This document shows, one piece after another, positions 1-7,411 of a stretch of DNA of 42,830 nucleotides. The position numbers and the translations under genes are program-made. Position 1 is the first letter of the stretch, and every line of letters starts with the position of its first letter. A model generated the notes under the pieces. It did no database searches and was not told the origin of the DNA. It was given only the letters and a program-made list of their open reading frames with translations. This DNA comes from Holophagales bacterium (GTDB taxonomy: Bacteria; Acidobacteriota; Thermoanaerobaculia; Multivoradales; Multivoraceae), in NCBI GenBank assembly GCA_009843505.1, contig VYDI01000036.1, positions 1 through 42,830 on the forward strand, written 5' to 3'.

Positions 1-1411
1 CGGCGATCTGGTTCTTGTGGTCGTGGATGTCGTCGTCGTTGTTGCGGTCGTCTTGGTCGTGGTCGTCCTGGTCGTCGTCGTCTTGGTCGTCGTCGTCGTG
101 GTCGTCGTCGTCGTGCTCTTCGTCGTGGTCGTGCTCGTCCTCGTGGTCGTGCTCGTCCTCGTGGTGGTGATGGGCGTGGGCGCCGGGCGGGAGCCCATAG
201 TCCGTGTTGAAGCCGCTGACCGAGATGCCGATCGAGCCACGGTCGCCGAAGAAGCGGGTGAAGCCGAAGCGCCCGCTCTCGGTCATCAGATCCGTGTTCG
301 GGACGATCCCGAAGGGGTTCTCTTCCTCGTGTTCGTCGTGGTCCTCGTCGTCGTGGTCATGGTCGTCGTGATCATCGTCGTGATCCTCGTCGTCATGGTC
401 CTCGTCGTCGTGGTCTTCGTCCTCGTGGTCCTCGTCGTGGTCTTCGTCCTCGTGGTCGTCGTGCTCCTCCTCGACGCGGGCGTAGCCAGGGATCTCGTAC
501 GGATCGGTTTCCCGGCTCACGGCGCCCAGGTGCCAGGCCCATTCACCGCCGCCGCCGTTGAGATGGATCGCGCCCATTCGCTCGTCGGCCACGGACCCGC
601 CGCGAAGGTCGATCGTGCCTCTCAGCGCGCTGACAGGCTTCTCGCTCGGGATCCGGCCGTCGACCATGTTGACCGCGCCGCCGATTGCATCGGAACCGAA
701 ACGGAGCGTGGCGGGTCCGCGCAGCACCTCGATCTGTTCGGCGTGCGCCGGTTCGAAGGTCACGGCGTGGTCGGCGCTGACGACGGAGGCGTCGCCGGTG
801 TCGAGTCCGTTTTCCATGACGCGGATCCGGGCGCCGCTCAGGCCGCGAATGATCGGCCGGCCGGCGCCGGGGACGAACGACGTCGAGTGAACGCCTGGTT
901 CGCCTTCCAGCGTCTCGCCCAATGTGGCGCCAAGACGTAGCTGCAGGTCAGTGCCGGACAGCACGGACACGGGATTCGCCAACTCGGAGGCGCGGCGGAG
1001 GTCCCCGGTCGCGGTGACCACGACCTCGTCGAAGTGCGTCCCGTGACGCATTTCGAGCTGGACATCCACCTCGTCGCCGCCCGCCACGGTGATCGTCTCG
1101 CTCGCCGTGCCGAAGGCGGGAATCTCGACGACGACGAGATGGGTGCCAGCCGGCACTTCGTCGAATCGGAACGCGCCGTCCGTGGACACCGCGGTGCTGA
1201 TGCCGAGCGCGGGAATGCGTGCCACGGCGAGAACGATTCTCTCGCCGTGCGTCTCTACGGAGCCGGCGACGGAACCGGTTTCCTGGGCGGCGACCGTCGA
1301 TGGAATGAGGAGTAGGACGAGGGCGCAGAGAATGGCGCCCGTCACCGCCTGACGCCGGTGGGGCCGGTGCCGCGGCTGGGAGTTGAAGGCCTTGATGTGG
1401 CTAGCGAGCAT
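1..1411 (-). CDS. TonB-dependent outer-membrane receptor, His/Asp-rich (partial, N-terminal part)
   Basis: The gene runs off the left edge, so only the first 470 residues are visible. It starts at the ATG at 1411, with AGGAA upstream. The order is an n-region and signal peptide ending near VAAQ, a carboxypeptidase-regulatory-like beta domain (about 45-120, with GxFRFDEVPAGTH), then a plug domain (EVVVTATGD, GETLEGEPGVHSTSF, RPIIRGLSGARIRVMENG, VLRGPATLRFGSDAIGGAVNM). Two long stretches of Asp, Glu and His follow, at about residues 313-360 and 414-470, in positions expected for extracellular loops. This layout resembles zinc/metal receptors of the ZnuD type. Import of zinc or another divalent cation is an inference. 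It may be co-transcribed with the small Cys/His protein upstream (1626-2003). Receptor assignment is firm; the substrate is not. Confidence 0.9.
   Translation of the reverse strand, partial: MLASHIKAFNSQPRHRPHRRQAVTGAILCALVLLLIPSTVAAQETGSVAGSVETHGERIVLAVARIPALGISTAVSTDGAFRFDEVPAGTHLVVVEIPAFGTASETITVAGGDEVDVQLEMRHGTHFDEVVVTATGDLRRASELANPVSVLSGTDLQLRLGATLGETLEGEPGVHSTSFVPGAGRPIIRGLSGARIRVMENGLDTGDASVVSADHAVTFEPAHAEQIEVLRGPATLRFGSDAIGGAVNMVDGRIPSEKPVSALRGTIDLRGGSVADERMGAIHLNGGGGEWAWHLGAVSRETDPYEIPGYARVEEEHDDHEDEDHDEDHEDEDHDDEDHDDEDHDDDHDDHDHDDEDHDEHEEENPFGIVPNTDLMTESGRFGFTRFFGDRGSIGISVSGFNTDYGLPPGAHAHHHHEDEHDHEDEHDHDEEHDDDDHDDDDQDDDDQDDHDQDDRNNDDDIHDHKNQIA
13..172. repeat. GAC/CAC/GAG codon low-complexity tract (second receptor segment)
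   Basis: An imperfect trinucleotide tract, read as GTC/GTG/CTC on the plus strand. On the minus strand it encodes alternating Asp, His and Glu in the receptor. It is coding low complexity and probably a divalent-metal-binding loop. Such tracts are prone to length change by slippage. Confidence 0.7.
328..473. repeat. GAC/CAC/GAG codon low-complexity tract (first receptor segment)
   Basis: Same composition as the tract at the left edge. It encodes roughly 45 residues that are nearly all Asp, Glu or His, between a plug/barrel segment ending in GYARVEEE and the barrel segment starting ENPFGIVPN. Two separate tracts in one receptor suggest two metal-binding loops. Confidence 0.7.
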
Positions 1412-1529
1412 GGTAGGGAGTTCCTGGGTCGTTCAGTCCGAGTCGAAGGGTGTTGTAGCGCTGGCTGCGGTGTTCGCTGAGATGGAAACGGGCCGAAACC
1501 GTCGGCGACGTAATGCGGCAACTGCGTGG

Positions 1530-1548
1530 GATCAGCTAGAGGCTGATC
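1530..1548. promoter_or_regulatory. Perfect 7-bp inverted repeat between the small Cys/His gene and the receptor gene
   Basis: GATCAGC-TAGAG-GCTGATC lies in the 214-bp gap between the end of the small Cys/His-protein gene (1626) and the receptor start (1411). It could be an operator or a weak terminator/attenuator; there is no T-tract on the minus strand. A near-identical hairpin (GATCAG-ATAGAG-CTGATC) occurs at 41451-41468. The rest of the gap shows nothing I recognise. Confidence 0.35.
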
Positions 1549-1625
1549 GCGTCGTGGCCGCCATCTTCCCTGGCGAGGGGTGGCTCCGGTGCGTCGCGCT
1601 CTGCGCGGATCGGAGACGTGTCGAC

Positions 1626-2003
1626 TCAGCCTTGGGGCGGACCGCGCGGGGTTTGCCGCCAACCCTCGCCACTCCTTGGCCCGGGTCCGTGATCGGATCC
1701 TGACGCGGTGGAGGAGAGGTCGAGCGGCCCGGCGATCGAGGTCTTGCGATCCTCGACGGACTTGGTGCGGCCCAGTTTGCATGCGACGCAGGAGTGGTCG
1801 TGCCGCTCCGCGGCCTGGCCGAGCGTGGTGCCACCGGCGATGCCAGAGGTCTCCGCCTCATGGTCGACCACGCAGTAGGCGGCGCTTGCCGCTATCACGT
1901 CGTGACCGTGGCCACTCAGATCCCAGGCTCCAGTGAGCAGGGTGGCGGTCGTCAGCGCGAGTGCATTGACGACGGTGAGTGGCGAACCGGCGCGGCGCAA
2001 CAT
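1626..2003 (-). CDS. Small exported HxHxCxxC protein (DUF2946-like), upstream of the metal receptor
   Basis: A 125-residue protein. It has a basic start (MLRRAG), a hydrophobic stretch at about 8-25 (VVNALALTTATLLTGAW), then GHGHD and, mid-protein, RHDHSCVACKL. The His cluster with a CxxC resembles small secreted proteins (DUF2946 type) often encoded next to cation TonB receptors. The C-terminal 40 residues are Gly/Pro/Arg-rich and look unstructured. It sits 214 bp upstream of the receptor on the same strand, consistent with a shared metal-handling role. The Shine-Dalgarno signal is poor and the family match is by motif only, so the gene is likely but not certain. Confidence 0.5.
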   Translation of the reverse strand: MLRRAGSPLTVVNALALTTATLLTGAWDLSGHGHDVIAASAAYCVVDHEAETSGIAGGTTLGQAAERHDHSCVACKLGRTKSVEDRKTSIAGPLDLSSTASGSDHGPGPRSGEGWRQTPRGPPQG

Positions 2004-2050
2004 TGGCTGCGGAGATTAGCAGAGGCACGGCCGGCGCTAGCGCGGAAGAT

Positions 2051-2119
2051 ACTGGGTGCGCCGGCGTCACCGCCGGCATCCGGCGCGTAGCGCCGGTTTC
2101 TGGACGCTCTGCCGCGCTA
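2051..2119 (+). repeat. Dispersed double-hairpin repeat, copy A
   Basis: Begins ACTGGGTGCGCCGGCG. Stem 1 is GCCGGCG-TCAC-CGCCGGC and stem 2 is CCGGCGC-GTA-GCGCCGG. The tail, ending GCCGCGCTAG, reaches the stop codon of the minus-strand sulfatase at 2117-2119. It is strongly similar to copy C (23198-23265), which has the same placement behind a minus-strand gene. Confidence 0.8.
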
Positions 2120-3901
2120 GCGCCGCCGCAGCACGACCTGATGCGCTCCCCGCCGTTCCTCGTTCTCACCGGCCGAGGCGCTGAGCGCGAAGTCGCCAGC
2201 CGGGATCGGGATCTCTTCAAACGTCGCGGTCTGCTGGTCCGGGGCCAGGTCCTGGCTGAGCTCCCGGTCGCCAACGTCGAGGAGCACCGGAGCGCTGGAG
2301 CCGGCGACCAGCCGGACCTCGATGTCGAACGTCACGTCCTCCCGAGCGCTCAGCAGCCAGTGGCCCCGCGAGGTCGGCCGCCAGCCCTGGTCCGCGGTGT
2401 CGCGCCGCCAGTCCTGGCGGGTCAGAACGGTGACCGGTTCGTGATCCGTGCCGACGACGATCCGCGGCGGCGCGTAGTTGTCCGGGCGGGTGCGGCTCAC
2501 GTCCTCGAACCATGCGCGGTAGCCGTCCTCCATCGCGGCCGCCACTTCGGGCAGGTCGTCGATCAGGTTGCGGCTTTCTCCGGGATCGTCCTCGAGGTCG
2601 TAGAGCTCGAGGTTGAGTTCGCCGTTCCAGTCCCCTTCGCCGCGCGGGGACGGGTGGACCAGCTTGTAGCGCTGGCCGACGGCGGCGAAGGAGTGGAGCG
2701 GGATCGGTTCGTTCCCTCGGTGGAACTGCAGGTAGAGGGTCCGGTCGGGCCAGGTCGCGGCGTCGACATCGCCTGCCAGCAGGCGGAGCAGGCTGCGGCC
2801 ATCCAGGTGCAGGCCGGCGGGCGGCTCGAGGCCGGCGGCGTCGAACAGGGTCGGGGCGATGTCGATGTGCGTAGCGATCCGGTCGGCCGGCTCTCCTCCG
2901 GCGGGCAACCGCCCGGGCCAGCGCGCCAGCAGAGGCGACCGGATGCCGCCCTCGAAGACGGTTCCCTTGCGGCCGCGAAGCCCCGCGTTGTAGCGGTCAC
3001 GGTCCGGTCCGTTGTCGACCAGGAAGACGAGGAGCGTGTTGTCCGCGAGACCCAGCTCGTCGAGCCTTGCCATCAGCCGGCCGACGTTGTCGTCGATGTT
3101 GCTGATCATCGCGTAGCTGCGCGCCAGCCGGTCGAGGACCTGCTCGTTGGCCTGGCCGGGATCAGCGAGCGCCGCGCTCAGGTCCGTCTGCCGGTAGTGC
3201 TCAAGCCACTCCTCCGGCACATCGTGGAACGGGCCGTGGGGCGCGTTCGTCGGCACGTAGGCGAAGAAGGGCCGTCCTTCCGCGGCGGCCCGTTCGATGA
3301 ACTCGAACGCGGCGTCGAAGTAGACGTCTGTGCAGTAGCCGGTCGTCTCCTCCCTTGTCCCGTTGCGGAACAGCACGGCGTCCGTGTACTTGCCCTCGCC
3401 GCCGGGAGGGTCGGAGGGCTGGCCGATGCCGCCGCCCCGGTGAACCAGGCTTTCCTCGAAACCCTGGTCCATCGCGCGCATCGGGTACGCGTCGCCGAGG
3501 TGCCACTTGCCGAAGATGCCGGTGGCGTAGCCGGCGTCCCGGAGCATCTCGGCGATCGTCACTTCCTCCGGCTCCATCATCGCGCGGCCGATGTAGGTGT
3601 CGATGGCGCGGGTGCGGTAGTTGTAGCGGCCCGTCATCAGTGAGGCGCGCGTCGGCGTGCAGACCGGGCTGACGTAGAAGCGTTCGACTTGGGCGCTCTG
3701 GGCAGCGAGGGCGTCGAGATGCGGCGTCTGGATGACCGGGTTGCCGGTGAAGCCGAAATCGCCGTAGCCCTGGTCGTCGGTCATGACCAGGACGATGTTG
3801 GGCGGCTCCGCGCCGGTAGCGTCTCCAGGCGGTTGCGCGGCGCCGCAGGCGAGCCCGAGGATGCCGAACAGGAACACGCTGATCGGTGCGCTACGCTTCA
3901 T
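2117..3901 (-). CDS. Lipoprotein arylsulfatase (S1 family, formylglycine-dependent)
   Basis: A predicted sulfate-ester hydrolase of 594 residues. The start is placed at ATG 3901 because GGGGAA precedes it; an in-frame ATG at 3916 would put that ribosome site inside the gene. A signal peptide ends in a lipobox (GLAC, Cys19), so it is probably a lipoprotein. The sulfatase core begins NIVLVMTDDQGYGDFG (metal-binding Asp42/Asp43). The sulfatase signature CTPTR at 81-85 supplies the Cys that would become formylglycine. GKWHLG and DNGPD match the conserved metal/substrate segments. After the catalytic core comes a beta-rich C-terminal domain of about 110 residues. It diverges from the crotonase gene with only 46 bp between. 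The maturation enzyme is not in this window. The substrate cannot be read from sequence. Confidence 0.93.
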   Translation of the reverse strand: MKRSAPISVFLFGILGLACGAAQPPGDATGAEPPNIVLVMTDDQGYGDFGFTGNPVIQTPHLDALAAQSAQVERFYVSPVCTPTRASLMTGRYNYRTRAIDTYIGRAMMEPEEVTIAEMLRDAGYATGIFGKWHLGDAYPMRAMDQGFEESLVHRGGGIGQPSDPPGGEGKYTDAVLFRNGTREETTGYCTDVYFDAAFEFIERAAAEGRPFFAYVPTNAPHGPFHDVPEEWLEHYRQTDLSAALADPGQANEQVLDRLARSYAMISNIDDNVGRLMARLDELGLADNTLLVFLVDNGPDRDRYNAGLRGRKGTVFEGGIRSPLLARWPGRLPAGGEPADRIATHIDIAPTLFDAAGLEPPAGLHLDGRSLLRLLAGDVDAATWPDRTLYLQFHRGNEPIPLHSFAAVGQRYKLVHPSPRGEGDWNGELNLELYDLEDDPGESRNLIDDLPEVAAAMEDGYRAWFEDVSRTRPDNYAPPRIVVGTDHEPVTVLTRQDWRRDTADQGWRPTSRGHWLLSAREDVTFDIEVRLVAGSSAPVLLDVGDRELSQDLAPDQQTATFEEIPIPAGDFALSASAGENEERRGAHQVVLRRR

Positions 3902-3947
3902 CGGTTTCCCCCACACGGGCTCCCTCCAGAAAGGCCGAGGACAGGAT

Positions 3948-4811
3948 ATGGCAGCAGAAGAGGTTCGCTACGAACGGCGCGGCCCGGTGGCGGTGCTCAC
4001 CCTGGACCGGGCCCGCTACCACAACGCGCAGAGCTGGAAGCTGCTCGACGACCTGGACCGGCAGCTCGATCGGGCGATGGCCGACGAGGATGTTCGGGTC
4101 GTCGTGCTGAAGGGCGACGGCAGGCACTTCTCGTCCGGACACGATCTGGGTACGCCGGAGCAGCAGGCGGACATCGAGGCCCGGGGACTCACCCAGTGGG
4201 TCGGCATGGACTGGTACGAGGCCTTCCGCTGGTACAACCTGGACAACACGGTCAAGTGGCGCAACCTGCCGAAGCCGACGATCGCCATGGTGCACGGCTA
4301 CTGCATCTTCGGCGGCTGGATGATCGCGGCGTCGATGGACCTCATCTTCGCCTCGCCGAGTGCCCGTTTCCTCGCCTCTCTGTTCGAGACCTTCACCGTG
4401 CCCTGGGACATCCATCCCCGCAAGGCGAAGGAGTTGCTGTTCGAGAGCCGCTTCATCGACGCGGAGGAAGCGCGGGAACTGGGCCTGGTCAACCGGGTCT
4501 ACGCGGAGGACGAACTGGAACGCGAGACGATGGCCTATGCCGAACGGATCGCCGAGAACGACCCGGCGGTGCTGCGACTCGGCAAGCTCGCCGTGAACAA
4601 GGCCCAGGATGCCATGGGCTACAGCGCGAACGTCGAGGCGGCGTTCGCCGACTACCTGGTCGTACGCGAGATTCGCGGCAGCTTCAGCCGGGTCGAGGGC
4701 AATCGCCGTCTCGTCGGCGTCGACCTGGCGCTGCGTGGCCAGCGTGGCGGTCGGGCCGGGCAGACGCCGGTGGACACCGTAAGCGCTTCGGAAGCGAGGG
4801 AGGATGCATGA
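3948..4811 (+). CDS. Enoyl-CoA hydratase/isomerase (crotonase) family protein
   Basis: A 287-residue crotonase-fold enzyme acting on acyl-CoA thioesters in the cytoplasm. ATG 3948 is chosen because GAGGACAGG precedes it. The two oxyanion-hole segments are visible: HFSSGHDLG (about 60-68, in place of the common FxAGxDL) and HGYCIFGGWMIAASMDLIFAS (about 115-135). The C-terminal part carries the usual AKELLFESRFIDAEEARELGLVN and AERIAENDPAVL segments. The middle (WVGMDWYEAFRWYNLDNTVKWRNLPKPT) is unusually Trp-rich and may shape the acyl pocket. Its stop overlaps the start of the aldolase gene by ATGA, so the two are translationally coupled. Hydratase versus isomerase or hydrolase cannot be decided here. 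Confidence 0.9.
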   Translation: MAAEEVRYERRGPVAVLTLDRARYHNAQSWKLLDDLDRQLDRAMADEDVRVVVLKGDGRHFSSGHDLGTPEQQADIEARGLTQWVGMDWYEAFRWYNLDNTVKWRNLPKPTIAMVHGYCIFGGWMIAASMDLIFASPSARFLASLFETFTVPWDIHPRKAKELLFESRFIDAEEARELGLVNRVYAEDELERETMAYAERIAENDPAVLRLGKLAVNKAQDAMGYSANVEAAFADYLVVREIRGSFSRVEGNRRLVGVDLALRGQRGGRAGQTPVDTVSASEAREDA

Positions 4812-5653
4812 AGACGGTTCGCACTGCCTGTGCCCTGTTGCTCTGCCTGAGTGTGGCTGCCGCGGCGGCCGCGCAGGACGGCGACGGCGCACGGATGTAC
4901 AACACCGCCAAGCAGAAGCTGATGAGCGGCGAGGGGATCGTCGGCGTCAGCATCTCGTCGCCGGATCCCGACAGCTACTGCGCGGCCGCCAACGCCGGCT
5001 TCGATTTCACCTGGATCGAGATGCAGCACAGTCCGCTGACCTACCAGGACGTGGCGCGGATGCTCTGGGCTTGCCGGGACGCCTCTGCCATCCCGTTCAT
5101 TCGCGTGCCCGACGCGACGGAGGGCGACATCCAGAAAGCGGTGGACCTGGGCGCGCTCGGCATCGTCGTGCCGATGGTGCGCACGGCCGAGAAGATGGAG
5201 CGGGCGGTCCGCTTCGCCAAGTTCCCGCCCGAGGGGCGGCGGAGCCTCGGCGGCGGCCAGTACGGCGCGCTCTGGGGCCGCGACTACCGCGCCACGGCGA
5301 ATGAGAACATCCTGATCGTGGCGATGATCGAGTCGCCGGCAGGTGTCGACGCGGTCGAGGAGATCGCGGCAGTGCCCGGCGTCGACGTCGTCTTCGCGGC
5401 CTCGACCGACCTCTACAGCTTCTCAGGCAAGCGCCAGGGCGAGCCCGAGTACGAGGCGATGGTCGACCGCATCCGCGGTGCGGTGCTCGGCGCAGGCCTC
5501 AAGCTGGGAGGACCGCTGGCGTGGCGTGACCGCGAAGGCTTCAGCTTCTTCCAGGCCCCGGGGGTCGGCAGCCTGATCCGCCGCGGGGCGCAGGCGCTGC
5601 TGGAGGAGACGGCGTCAGGAATCGCCGAGATCGAGGGATCGGAAGAGCAGTAG
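4808..5653 (+). CDS. HpcH/HpaI-type aldolase with an export signal
   Basis: A class II 2-oxo-acid aldolase (HpcH/HpaI fold) of 281 residues. It starts with a clear signal peptide (MKTVRTACALLLCLSVAAAAAAQ), which is unusual because this family is normally cytoplasmic. Catalytic positions known from E. coli HpaI have counterparts: His74 in IEMQHSP, Arg99 in PFIRVP, Glu175 in AMIESPAG and Asp201 in AASTDLYSFSG. The fold motif LGALGIVVPMVRTAEK is intact. It is coupled to the crotonase gene by ATGA. The downstream SDR gene converges and its stop lies 5 bp away. An aldolase-like lyase acting in the periplasm is inferred; the substrate is unknown. Confidence 0.85.
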   Translation: MKTVRTACALLLCLSVAAAAAAQDGDGARMYNTAKQKLMSGEGIVGVSISSPDPDSYCAAANAGFDFTWIEMQHSPLTYQDVARMLWACRDASAIPFIRVPDATEGDIQKAVDLGALGIVVPMVRTAEKMERAVRFAKFPPEGRRSLGGGQYGALWGRDYRATANENILIVAMIESPAGVDAVEEIAAVPGVDVVFAASTDLYSFSGKRQGEPEYEAMVDRIRGAVLGAGLKLGGPLAWRDREGFSFFQAPGVGSLIRRGAQALLEETASGIAEIEGSEEQ

Positions 5654-5658
5654 GCTGC

Positions 5659-6447
5659 CTAGATATGCCGGCCCTGGCCGCCGTCGACGTCGATCACCGC
5701 GCCGTTGACGTAGGAAGCGGCCTCCGAGCAGAGGAAGACGATCATATTGGCGACCTCTTCCGAAGTGCCGTAGCGGCCCACCGGAACGCTCTTGCCGTTG
5801 TTCCGGATGATGTCCTCCCAGTCGCCGCCGCGGGCGTTCGCGATCTCCTTCGCGGCCCGCTCCCACATCGCGGTGTGGATCAGGCCCGGCAGCACCGAGT
5901 TGAACAGCACGTTGTCGCGGCCGTACTTGCCGGACAGGGCCTTGCCCGTGGCGACCATCGCCGCCTTCGAGGCGCCGTAGTCGATCAGGGCGGCGCCCGG
6001 GTACTTGGCGGCGCCGCTCGCGATCATCACGACCCGGCCCCACTTCTGTTTGCGCATTCCCGGCAGGCAGTGGCGGGTGCTGCGCACCGCCGACAGCAGG
6101 TTGAGCCGGAACAGCTCCTCCCAGTCGTCGTCCGTCATGTAGAGGAAGTTGCGCGACGGCGAGGCGCCGACGTTGTTGACGAGGATGTCGACCGTGCCGC
6201 CGGCTAGTACCGTCTCGAAGAAGGCGTCGATCGACGAGCGGTCGGCCATGTCGGCCACGTGGCCGTAGACGCCGGTGTCGCCGGAGGCCGGCTGATAGCC
6301 GTCCAGCGCGGCGACGGCCTCTTCGTTCCGAGCGCAGAAGGCGACCTCGGCGCCGTGATCGGCGAGCAGGCGGACGGTGGCGGCGCCGATGCCGAGGCTG
6401 GCGCCGGTGACAACGGCGCGGCGGTCGGTCAGGTTCAGGTCGATCAT
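5659..6447 (-). CDS. Short-chain dehydrogenase/reductase (SDR)
   Basis: A classical NAD(P)-dependent SDR of 262 residues. It has the nucleotide-binding TGASLGIG (14-21), the NNVGAS motif (91-96), and catalytic Ser144, Tyr157 and Lys161 in IASGAAKYPGAALIDYGASK. The C-terminal PLR-type segment VPVGRYGTSEEVANMIVFLCS and VIDVDGGQG are standard. It oxidises or reduces an alcohol/ketone in the cytoplasm. The gene converges on the aldolase gene and is divergent from the WEGD gene at 6569. Upstream lies TACACT (6498-6503, minus strand), a possible -10 element. The substrate is not predictable. Confidence 0.92.
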   Translation of the reverse strand: MIDLNLTDRRAVVTGASLGIGAATVRLLADHGAEVAFCARNEEAVAALDGYQPASGDTGVYGHVADMADRSSIDAFFETVLAGGTVDILVNNVGASPSRNFLYMTDDDWEELFRLNLLSAVRSTRHCLPGMRKQKWGRVVMIASGAAKYPGAALIDYGASKAAMVATGKALSGKYGRDNVLFNSVLPGLIHTAMWERAAKEIANARGGDWEDIIRNNGKSVPVGRYGTSEEVANMIVFLCSEAASYVNGAVIDVDGGQGRHI

Positions 6448-6536
6448 CGCAGGGGCCCCCCAGGTGCCGAAAGACAGGTGCTGAAAGATGAGCGCCGAGT
6501 GTATTGCGCGCCTGCTCGCGAGGCGATGGCGGTTGG

Positions 6537-6542
6537 TATGCT
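6537..6542 (+). promoter_or_regulatory. Putative -10 element (extended, TGGTATGCT)
   Basis: TATGCT preceded by TGG, 27 bp before the ATG at 6569. It resembles an extended -10 box, and no -35 match is visible. Similar TAnnnT hexamers precede many genes here. Confidence 0.3.
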
Positions 6543-6568
6543 CCCCGTCCGTTCCGAACTGAGACGAA

Positions 6569-7411
6569 ATGACGAAACGACGCCACTCGAAACCATGGCG
6601 GCGGGCGCTGTCGCTCGCCGGCCTGGTGCTGACCCTGCCGGTGCAGACACTGGCGCAGGACGCCGGTGACCCGGTCCCGCGCCACTACGACGGCAACCCG
6701 GACATCAACGGCGTCTGGCAGGCGATCAACACGGCTCACTGGAACCTGGAGGACCACAATGCGGCCGGTGGACCGGCGGAGTACGGCACGCTCACCGCGA
6801 TGCCGCCGGGCCAGGGCGTCGTCGTCGGCGGCGGGATCCCCTATCAGGACTGGGCTCGCGAGCAGCAGCGAGAGAACTTCGAGAACCGCTGGCGCGAGGA
6901 CCCCGAGGCCAAGTGCTACCTGCCCGGAGTGCCGCGGGCGACCTACATGCCCTTCCCGTTCCAGATCCTCCAGGGCAACACCCACATCATGATCGTCTAC
7001 GGCTTCGCCGAGGCGAACCGGACGATCCACATGGACAAGGAGAATCCGGAGCCGGCGCCGATCGACAGCTGGATGGGCCGTTCGCACGGTCGCTGGGAAG
7101 GCGACACGCTGGTCGTCGAGGCCGCCGGCTTCACCGGCCAGGCCTGGTTCGACCGTGCAGGCAACTTCGCCAGCGACACGCTGCGCGTCACCGAGCGCTA
7201 CAGGCCGACCGGCCCGAACACGATGACCTACGAGGCGACGCTCGAGGACCCCAACGTCTTCACCCGTCCCTGGACGATCCGCATGCCGCTCTACCGGCGC
7301 CTGGAGGACAACGTCCGGGTGCTGGAGTACAAGTGTGTCGAGTTTTCCGAGGAGCTGCTCTATGGCCACCTACGCCGACGTGAAGAGACCCCGACCGGCG
7401 ACGATCCTTAG
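6569..7411 (+). CDS. Exported WEGD-family protein, short divergent member
   Basis: A 280-residue exported protein of unknown function. A signal peptide ends near LAQ30. Family landmarks are HYDGNPDINGVWQ (39-51), GRWEGDTLVVEAAGF (174-188), DTLRVTERYRPTGPNTMTYEATLEDPNVFTRPWT (203-236) and a C-terminal LEYKC. It is shorter than its paralogs and lacks their SDPNREAPP and YNAF segments. It has exactly two cysteines (116 and 256), with the same spacing as the other six copies, so a disulfide is likely. Its 3' end overlaps the VOC-fusion gene by 50 bp, implying translational coupling. I do not know a named function for the family; a beta-rich periplasmic binding or hydrolase role is only a guess. 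Confidence 0.8.
   Translation: MTKRRHSKPWRRALSLAGLVLTLPVQTLAQDAGDPVPRHYDGNPDINGVWQAINTAHWNLEDHNAAGGPAEYGTLTAMPPGQGVVVGGGIPYQDWAREQQRENFENRWREDPEAKCYLPGVPRATYMPFPFQILQGNTHIMIVYGFAEANRTIHMDKENPEPAPIDSWMGRSHGRWEGDTLVVEAAGFTGQAWFDRAGNFASDTLRVTERYRPTGPNTMTYEATLEDPNVFTRPWTIRMPLYRRLEDNVRVLEYKCVEFSEELLYGHLRRREETPTGDDP

Noticed and set aside
1..473. Possible CRISPR array from regular GTC/GTG repeats
   Set aside because: There are no constant-length repeats or unique spacers; it is a codon-level low-complexity tract in frame with the receptor.
17..940. A long Val-rich open frame on the plus strand at the left edge
   Set aside because: It is the complement of the Asp/His-rich receptor coding tract; the minus strand gives a full signal peptide, plug and barrel.
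3902..3916. Alternative upstream ATG (3916) for the arylsulfatase
   Set aside because: It would place the GGGGAA ribosome site inside the gene and add five residues before a good lipoprotein signal.
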